Of a DNA stretch of 9,221 nt, positions 5,489 through 9,221 are shown one piece after another. The notes below the pieces were generated by a model. It had not been told where the DNA came from. It ran no database searches and worked only from the letters and a program-made list of their open reading frames with translations. Source of the DNA: Candidatus Bathyarchaeota archaeon RBG_13_52_12 (GTDB lineage: Archaea; Thermoproteota; Bathyarchaeia; TCS64); contig MEZF01000086.1 in NCBI GenBank assembly GCA_001774245.1, forward strand, positions 10,507 to 19,727, read 5' to 3'. Position 1 is the stretch's first letter. Each line of letters begins with the position of its first letter. Made by a program: the position numbers and the translations under genes.

Positions 5489-6316
5489 TTACACGTATTC
5501 GTTAACCCACTTATACTCGGGATCCCGTATAACTCGACCAAGGCCTCCTGGTATGTGAGGCACGAATAGGCGCATACCTCGTTTATATGATTCCTCGATA
5601 AGATTCCTCCTACTCTCTATAGCAGCTGCGCGATCGGTTTCGAATTCTGGAATCCAAGCAACGTGATCGACGTGGGCTTTATGGATTATGAGGTCAGACG
5701 TATATAGCAGGGTCTCACTACCCGATGATACCTCCCCTACTATTATACCCGGCGTGTGGCCTGGGGCGAGATTGACGGTTATACCTGGTCTCACCTCTGT
5801 CGTGTCGACCACGAATCTCACCCTATCACTGATGATATTCAGGTAATTCAGAGCCCAGCCTTTAACATCATCTCTAATGTGCTCAGCCTCTTTGAGGCTC
5901 ATCACATACTCAGCATTAGGGAAGACAGCCCAGCCCCCTTTCACAGCGCCGCCAAAGTGGTCCCAGTGACAATGCGAGATGATCACTGTGTCAATGTCAC
6001 TTACGCTAAAACCGACTTCTGCGAGGCTACTAAGAAGGAGTCCAGCAGGCTCGTCTGGGTGCTTCTCGTTCTCTGCCATATCACCGCAGCCAGTATCTAA
6101 TAATGTGACGTGCCCATATCCCTCTAGGAGTAGGTAGTTGAAGGGTAAAACGGTTGACGAGTCGAACCCCCCATGGTGTCTTAAGCAGTAATTAAACTCG
6201 TCATCGGGTACGTCACCGAATATGAACCTCCTAGGTGAACCGCTGGTCATAGATCCAATGGATCGGGAGCCATCACTAAGAACTCGACACTGGAACTCAC
6301 CAATCTTGAAATCCAT
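5489..6316 (-). CDS. Metallo-beta-lactamase-fold hydrolase
   Basis: 275 residues from the chosen start. The metal-binding motif HxHxDH is H115-C-H117-W-D119-H120 in ISHCHWDHFGG. Further ligands are H187 (LAPGHTPG), D208 (LLYTSDLI) and H254 (FVPHIPGG), giving a complete dinuclear zinc (or iron/manganese) site. The overall layout, with DTGCGD at 75-80, resembles the lactonase/AHL-hydrolase-like branch, but lactone specificity cannot be read from the sequence. The frame continues upstream to 6442. I chose the ATG at 6316 because MDFKIGEFQCRVLSDGS matches the usual family N-terminus, while the 42 extra residues are basic and unlike it. A TATA-like ATTTATCG (6362-6355) would give a leader of about 17 bases with a weak GGGA SD. 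It is cytosolic, with no signal peptide after the revised start, and I infer no operon partner. Confidence 0.85.
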   Translation of the reverse strand: MDFKIGEFQCRVLSDGSRSIGSMTSGSPRRFIFGDVPDDEFNYCLRHHGGFDSSTVLPFNYLLLEGYGHVTLLDTGCGDMAENEKHPDEPAGLLLSSLAEVGFSVSDIDTVIISHCHWDHFGGAVKGGWAVFPNAEYVMSLKEAEHIRDDVKGWALNYLNIISDRVRFVVDTTEVRPGITVNLAPGHTPGIIVGEVSSGSETLLYTSDLIIHKAHVDHVAWIPEFETDRAAAIESRRNLIEESYKRGMRLFVPHIPGGLGRVIRDPEYKWVNEYV

Positions 6317-6557
6317 TCTATTAAAATCCCTGATGGCATGACGCTGCCTTAATCGATAAATGTTATTCATCCTTAAAATACGATGTCCAATCGACGTGTA
6401 CTCGATGAAGAAAATCGTGCACGTTTTACGTAGAATTCTCAAAATCTTATTTAGTAATTATTAAAGATTAAATCCAAGCATATTCAAAGCCATACCCTAA
6501 TCGCATCAGATTCAATGTGAACAATTAGTCACGCGCACGAAGTGCCTTAATAATAAT

Positions 6558-6573
6558 TTGCGCGCGCACGCAA
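6558..6573. promoter_or_regulatory. CG-rich 16-bp near-palindrome upstream of the zinc-ribbon gene promoter
   Basis: TTGCGCGCGCACGCAA matches its reverse complement except at one base pair. Bases 6559-6568 (TGCGCGCGCA) are a perfect palindrome. It sits 10 bases upstream of the TATA box at 6583, so it could be an activator or repressor site. It is almost entirely alternating purine-pyrimidine and so could adopt Z-DNA under supercoiling. Confidence 0.4.
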
Positions 6574-6582
6574 CTAGCAAAG

Positions 6583-6591
6583 AATAATATA
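6583..6591 (+). promoter_or_regulatory. TATA box of the zinc-ribbon gene
   Basis: AATAATATA is centred about 38 bases before the ATG at 6625. Transcription would begin near 6613, leaving a short leader that still includes the GGTG SD at 6615-6618. Confidence 0.5.
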
Positions 6592-6624
6592 CATCATGTT
6601 ACTCTCTTCGAAATGGTGTAAAAG

Positions 6625-7023
6625 ATGTCAAACATATTTGATAAGTTAAAGAGCGGAGCCGGGAAGGTAGCCCAAGAGGCTAAAGAGGCCGCGCAAATAA
6701 AGAAGATCGAACTAGATATTGGTGGACTCAAAAAACAGATAGAGACTCAATACCATCAACTGGGAGAAATGACCTACCAGAGTTCAACAAATAATACACC
6801 TCTAAACCCAGAGTCTGCGAACATAATTTCCAAGGTCACAAACCTGTTTGAACAGATACGCCTCAAAGAGGAGGAGATCAAGAAACTCAATACAGATATC
6901 GTGGAGCCTCAAACCCCAGCTCAAGCCCCCCTGCCATCTCAGAAGAAAGTCTGCACTAACTGCGGTAAAGAAAACGACCCTAACGTAAAGTTCTGCTCCG
7001 AGTGCGGTACGAAGCTGGCTTAA
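6625..7023 (+). CDS. Coiled-coil protein with C-terminal zinc ribbon
   Basis: 132 residues. Residues about 1-92 are heptad-like and charged (FDKLKSGAGKVAQEAKEAAQ, then IRLKEEEIKKLNTDI), suggesting a coiled coil that oligomerises. A proline-rich linker at 94-105 follows. The C-terminal zinc ribbon has C110-x2-C113-x10-C124-x2-C127 (CTNCGKENDPNVKFCSECGT), the DZR/zinc-ribbon pattern common in archaeal proteins of unknown role. No membrane segment is seen. The start is fixed by GGTG at 6615-6618, six bases before the ATG, and a TATA box at 6583-6591. The CG-rich near-palindrome further upstream suggests regulation. After its stop the same frame stays open for 78 more codons into the HEAT-like remnant, probably by chance. 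Confidence 0.85.
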   Translation: MSNIFDKLKSGAGKVAQEAKEAAQIKKIELDIGGLKKQIETQYHQLGEMTYQSSTNNTPLNPESANIISKVTNLFEQIRLKEEEIKKLNTDIVEPQTPAQAPLPSQKKVCTNCGKENDPNVKFCSECGTKLA

Positions 7024-7164
7024 ACCCCTAACAATTTTATCGTCACGTGCCATCACCCAAACCAGTTTCTGACGCTATTACATCCACGTCAACAACTGAG
7101 AGGGATCCATATCAAAGATGTTTACCCTCTAAAAAGCTCCCTACTTGTACGCTTCGAGCACAGC

Positions 7165-7351
7165 ATGGCGATCGACTACGAAAAGTGGCACGATGGAGTG
7201 GGTTACGACTTGGAGGCACTCCGCGAGGCGACACCTAGCGAACGCAAAGCAATCGAATAATTACTTATCACTCGGAGTTCACTCTGCCGATCGGCATGAA
7301 GCCTATTTAGAGTTGTGTGGGATGCTTGACGTTCAACCGGATAGCGGATGA
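7165..7351 (+). pseudogene. Remnant of a HEAT-repeat-type protein gene, N-terminal part
   Basis: From the ATG at 7165 the frame reads MAIDYEKWHDGVGYDLEALR then EATPSERKAIE and stops at TAA 7258-7260. To my knowledge this resembles the opening of a family with 'W-DG-YDL-AL...PEERxAIExLL' ahead of HEAT/PBS-lyase-type repeats. After the stop the same frame continues with LLITR, which fits the expected continuation. A second frame then carries HEAYLELCGMLDVQP (about 7299-7343) and ends at TGA 7349-7351. A nonsense codon plus a frame change is the simplest reading, so the gene is probably dead and truncated. A short AT stretch (CTCTAAAAAG, about 7127-7136) could be the old TATA box. The rest of 7024-7405 shows nothing else except a minus-strand T-run. 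A real 31-residue protein is the alternative. Confidence 0.45.
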
Positions 7352-7375
7352 ATCTCAGGAGCGTGGAATTCTATG

Positions 7376-7400
7376 AAATCTATATCAAAAAACAGATATG
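7376..7400 (-). terminator. T-run terminator of the YchF-like GTPase gene
   Basis: On the minus strand a run of six T (7392-7387) lies about 14 bases after the TGA at 7408-7406. It is flanked by CATATC and GATATA, which can form a five- to six-bp stem around it. Confidence 0.45.
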
Positions 7401-7405
7401 GTAAA

Positions 7406-8620
7406 TCAGTTCTTTTTGGTTCTTGTCTGCGTCATTATCTTTATTATATCTCTGTGCCTCAGTCTGTAATCTTTAGGTAGACGAAGCCCAGTCTTAGCGT
7501 CTAGCGCGAGAATATACTGCTCGACTAACCTTGAGTGCACCTCACCCGCTAGGTCTATCGGGGTTGATCCGTCAGCGAGGAGATGCGCGTGGGGGAGCAC
7601 ATTCCCATGATTATCGCTGAACGTGGACTCGTTTGCGACGGGGTAAACCATGTTCATCTTCAAGAGTTTAAAGACAATAGCGTTGAGTGCCTGCTGGATG
7701 CCCGTCCTCATCCACTTAGACATAACCCGTTTATCTACATATTCTAGGGCCTTAGACTGCTCCGGAGTAAGTTTAGCGCCTTCGACTACTGTGAATTTTT
7801 CACTTCCAGGCGTATAATTTAGGAGACCCGCTTTCTGGGCCCTCCTAAGGGCGAGTTCAGCCTCCGCAGAGCATGCTGTAACGAGTCCATTACTAAAATA
7901 CTGGCTTAGCTTCTCGTAGTTTTCTTCTGCTAGGTACAGATCCATCTTGTTAGCCACAATCATGGATGGCTTGATCAGTGGTAGTAAATCCCTCACGAAT
8001 CTAGCGATCTCCGTCTTACCCCAGTTGTCAAAGTTGACTTTATCAAGCTCAGCCACCTTAATGGCCTCCATAATAGCTGGAGGCTTCGCCTTAATACCGG
8101 CTATGGCAAGCGAGATGGCCTCCTCAAGGGGAAGATGTGTCGCTTCTCTGGCTATTAACTGCATGTTACTATAAACTATATCCGAGACCCATTTCTCTAT
8201 CTCAGTCTCGATGTCGAGAACGTCTTGAAGTGGGTTACCCGCACCGGGTTTCGTGATCTTACCCTCATCATCGATAGACCCAGACGCGTCGACGACATGT
8301 ATCAGGGCATCGGCTTGACCAATAGCGGATAGGAATTTATTGCCTAATCCCTTGCCTATCCAGGCATCTTTTATGAGGCCAGGCACATCAATGATTTTAA
8401 TGGGAATGTATCTCCAGCCGTCAATGCAAGTAGACTCCTGGGGGTTATCTTTCAAGCCAAGTTCCCGGCAGACGCAGACGTCGGAAGCGTATGCCGTACC
8501 CACGTTGGGCTCAATCGTTGTGAAGGAATAGTTAGATATCTTTGCATCAAGTAGTGTAGCTGCGTTAAAGAATGTCGTTTTACCTACATTCGTCTTACCT
8601 ACAATCGCAATTGTGAGCAA
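7406..8620 (-). CDS. ychF: YchF/Obg-family GTPase with C-terminal TGS domain
   Basis: 404 residues. A translation-associated P-loop NTPase of the TRAFAC/Obg group; YchF relatives bind ribosomes. G1 is GKTNVGKTT (8-16), with N11 typical of Obg-like proteins. G3 is D78-V-P-G-L82, with a hydrophobic residue where classical GTPases have the catalytic Gln. G4 is N224-K-M-D227. NKxD predicts GTP use, unlike bacterial YchF/human OLA1, which carry NxxE and prefer ATP. Some archaeal members also keep NKxD. The segment DASGSIDDEGKITKPGAG (111-128) is, to my knowledge, an archaeal-type insertion. The TGS domain occupies about 325-397. The start is TTG at 8620, because a TAG immediately precedes it and the P-loop begins at residue 8. 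GGGGG, five bases upstream, is a possible SD, and a TATA box lies at 8651-8659. Confidence 0.9.
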   Translation of the reverse strand: MLTIAIVGKTNVGKTTFFNAATLLDAKISNYSFTTIEPNVGTAYASDVCVCRELGLKDNPQESTCIDGWRYIPIKIIDVPGLIKDAWIGKGLGNKFLSAIGQADALIHVVDASGSIDDEGKITKPGAGNPLQDVLDIETEIEKWVSDIVYSNMQLIAREATHLPLEEAISLAIAGIKAKPPAIMEAIKVAELDKVNFDNWGKTEIARFVRDLLPLIKPSMIVANKMDLYLAEENYEKLSQYFSNGLVTACSAEAELALRRAQKAGLLNYTPGSEKFTVVEGAKLTPEQSKALEYVDKRVMSKWMRTGIQQALNAIVFKLLKMNMVYPVANESTFSDNHGNVLPHAHLLADGSTPIDLAGEVHSRLVEQYILALDAKTGLRLPKDYRLRHRDIIKIMTQTRTKKN

Positions 8621-8650
8621 CTAAACCCCCAGCTAATTTGAGGGCGCTAT

Positions 8651-8659
8651 CTTATTTAG
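8651..8659 (-). promoter_or_regulatory. TATA box of the YchF-like gene
   Basis: Reads CTAAATAAG on the minus strand, centred about 35 bases before the TTG start at 8620. It predicts a leader of roughly eight bases that would include the G-rich SD-like sequence. Confidence 0.4.
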
Positions 8660-8691
8660 ATATTTACATATCAGCATTGTATACCCATGCA

Positions 8692-8727
8692 TACTTGACC
8701 TAACCTGGTGCCACTGTCAGTCAAGTA
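8692..8727. repeat. Eight-bp inverted repeat between two minus-strand genes
   Basis: TACTTGAC (8692-8699) and GTCAAGTA (8720-8727) are perfect arms with a 20-base loop, upstream of the YchF-like promoter. No T-run follows on either strand. It could be an operator, or a hairpin in the transcript of the gene ending at 8825. Confidence 0.35.
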
Positions 8728-8729
8728 AT

Positions 8730-8750
8730 ACTAACTAAGTACTGGTTAGT
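8730..8750. repeat. Second inverted repeat, next to the previous one
   Basis: ACTAAC (8730-8735) and GTTAGT (8745-8750) pair perfectly. One G-T wobble and one further pair extend the stem. It follows the 8692-8727 repeat by two bases, so the two form a tandem hairpin region. Confidence 0.3.
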
Positions 8751-8824
8751 TCTCTACAACGTTGCTTAGCATATGTCCAGGCCGGGAATCTACTGTTACT
8801 ATCGTCTGATACTATGAAGGGGTC

Positions 8825-9013
8825 TTAGCCGAACATCATGTAACCATCCCAGAGCTCCTTGAAGCCTATATCCTCCCTGTACCCCTGCCTCAAGAAGTCG
8901 TCAACTATCGTCATGCAGGCATCCGTTGCTGCCTGACAACTATCATATTCGTCAAGCTTGTAGTGTTCTTCCTCTTCGCCGTAGTGAAAGTCATCGTACC
9001 ATAAACGATACAC
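8825..9013 (-). CDS. Small acidic conserved-type protein of unknown function, 62 aa, GTG start
   Basis: 62 residues, 16 of them Asp or Glu against 5 Lys or Arg, with no membrane segment. The pattern HYKLDEYDSCQAATDACMTI, then VDDFLRQGYREDIGFKELWD, reminds me of small uncharacterised prokaryotic proteins with 'YDTxEEAxxACKKIVDEFLxxGYxxGxxxEELYxxY'. That is a recollection of the pattern, not a named family. The start codon is GTG at 9013-9011. An in-frame TAG lies 15 bases upstream of it, and the nearby ATG at 9018 is in another frame. The TATA-like TAAATTTT at 9039-9032 would give a leaderless transcript beginning near the GTG. It lies 204 bases upstream of the YchF-like gene on the same strand, but each seems to have its own promoter. 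Confidence 0.7.
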   Translation of the reverse strand: MYRLWYDDFHYGEEEEHYKLDEYDSCQAATDACMTIVDDFLRQGYREDIGFKELWDGYMMFG

Positions 9014-9030
9014 TTCATCTCTTGCCCTCT

Positions 9031-9039
9031 AAAAATTTA
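9031..9039. promoter_or_regulatory. AT-rich box that could serve two divergent small genes
   Basis: AAAAATTTA reads TAAATTTTT on the minus strand. Its centre is 23 bases before the GTG at 9013 (minus) and about 33 bases before the ATG at 9069 (plus), so it could act as TATA box in both directions. Confidence 0.4.
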
Positions 9040-9068
9040 CATTAGAATCGTCTTGTCACAGTAATTAG

Positions 9069-9161
9069 ATGTTCGTATGCACAAGATGTCGACAGAACAA
9101 CTTTAATGAACTACTTACTCACTCGTGCGAGTGCGTGTGCGTAACACTCCTCTTCTCTTGA
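9069..9161 (+). CDS. Possible 30-aa zinc-finger-like miniprotein
   Basis: The frame from ATG 9069 to TGA 9159-9161 encodes MFVCTRCRQNNFNELLTHSC followed by ECVCVTLLFS. C4-x2-C7, F12, L15/L16, H18 and C20 or C22 follow the order of a C2H2/C2HC zinc finger (C-x2-C, then Phe, Leu, His, Cys). The frame is very short for a gene. The AT-rich box at 9031-9039 is suitably placed. There is no clear SD. It is not followed by a terminator, and the C-terminal CECVCV comes from a repetitive GTGCG-rich stretch. It could be a true minimal zinc finger, the broken end of a longer zinc-finger gene, or chance. Confidence 0.3.
   Translation: MFVCTRCRQNNFNELLTHSCECVCVTLLFS
9120..9133. repeat. CG-rich imperfect palindrome
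   Basis: CACTCGTGCGAGTG has six-bp perfect arms around a central TG. It is followed by TGTGCGTAACAC (9136-9147), which resembles half of the palindrome at 5130-5145. It overlaps the possible 30-codon frame at 9069-9161. Confidence 0.3.
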
Positions 9162-9197
9162 ATCTGTTCGTTTGCAAATCCCCTGGTGACTTCTCCG

Positions 9198-9210
9198 TTT
9201 TTTTTATATC
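9198..9210 (+). promoter_or_regulatory. T-run followed by TATA-like sequence at the right edge
   Basis: Eight T (9198-9205) run into TTTATATC (9203-9210). This could be a TATA box for a plus-strand gene starting just beyond the window, or a T-run terminator for the possible small frame ending at 9161. Confidence 0.3.
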
Positions 9211-9221
9211 CAACAGGCATT

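Larger units (their letters stand above)
6317..6624. other. 308-base divergent intergenic region
   Basis: Lies between the starts of the MBL-fold gene (minus) and the zinc-ribbon gene (plus). It is mostly AT-rich, with stops in all frames on inspection. It contains the minus-strand TATA-like box near 6355-6362, a CG-rich patch ACGCGCACGA at 6531-6540, the near-palindrome at 6558-6573 and the plus-strand TATA box at 6583-6591. I see no small gene or tRNA in it. Confidence 0.6.

Noticed and set aside
6317..6442. N-terminal extension of the MBL-fold frame, superficially like a signal or transit sequence
   Set aside because: It is basic with no proper hydrophobic core plus cleavage site, and the family start fits the ATG at 6316. 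A TATA-like box also falls within it.
7047..7238. Plus-strand 63-codon frame overlapping the HEAT-like remnant
   Set aside because: Low-complexity, Thr/Arg-rich translation without a domain; the overlapping frame from 7165 looks protein-like.
1..9221. CRISPR array, insertion sequence or rRNA/tRNA genes
   Set aside because: No regularly spaced direct repeats, no transposase-like protein with terminal repeats, and no cloverleaf or conserved rRNA segments were seen.

Overview
The window looks archaeal. Several genes are preceded by AT-rich TATA-like boxes about 20-30 bases from the start codon, which suggests leaderless or very short-leader transcripts. GTG and TTG starts occur, SD-like sequences are present at only some genes, and termination sites look like T-runs. 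The YchF-type GTPase has an NKxD specificity motif and an insertion that I associate with archaeal members. I infer a Thermoproteota/TACK-like or related uncultivated archaeon, but the lineage cannot be fixed from the sequence alone. Most genes are single transcription units on either strand.

Left part (1-3315): the 3' end of an L-carnitine/3-hydroxyacyl-CoA dehydrogenase-type gene faces a complete 3-hydroxyacyl-CoA dehydrogenase on the other strand. Next comes an AT-rich gene with a C-terminal helix-hairpin-helix (DUF4332-like) region and an unrecognised N-terminal half. After it is a GC-richer amidinotransferase/deiminase-superfamily enzyme with an atypical active-site motif.

Middle part (3316-6624): a SnoaL/DUF4440-type NTF2-fold protein has a structured leader and a clear terminator. 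A PflX-like radical SAM protein is divergent from a 54-residue four-cysteine protein that starts with TTG. A perfect 16-bp palindrome lies between their two promoters. A metallo-beta-lactamase-fold hydrolase follows on the minus strand. The 308-base gap after it holds a second CG-rich near-palindrome just upstream of the next promoter.

Right part (6625-9221): a coiled-coil plus zinc-ribbon protein is followed by what looks like the broken start of a HEAT-repeat-type gene (nonsense codon, then a frame change). A YchF/Obg-family GTPase (TTG start) and a small acidic protein (GTG start) lie on the minus strand. A 30-codon zinc-finger-like reading frame lies divergent from the latter.

I see no rRNA, tRNA, CRISPR array, insertion sequence or obvious defence system. 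The most unusual items are the radical SAM/four-cysteine divergent pair with its shared palindrome, the very small cysteine-rich frames, the HEAT-like gene remnant, and the altered H-x-D motif in the deiminase-superfamily enzyme. No coherent multi-gene pathway is evident.
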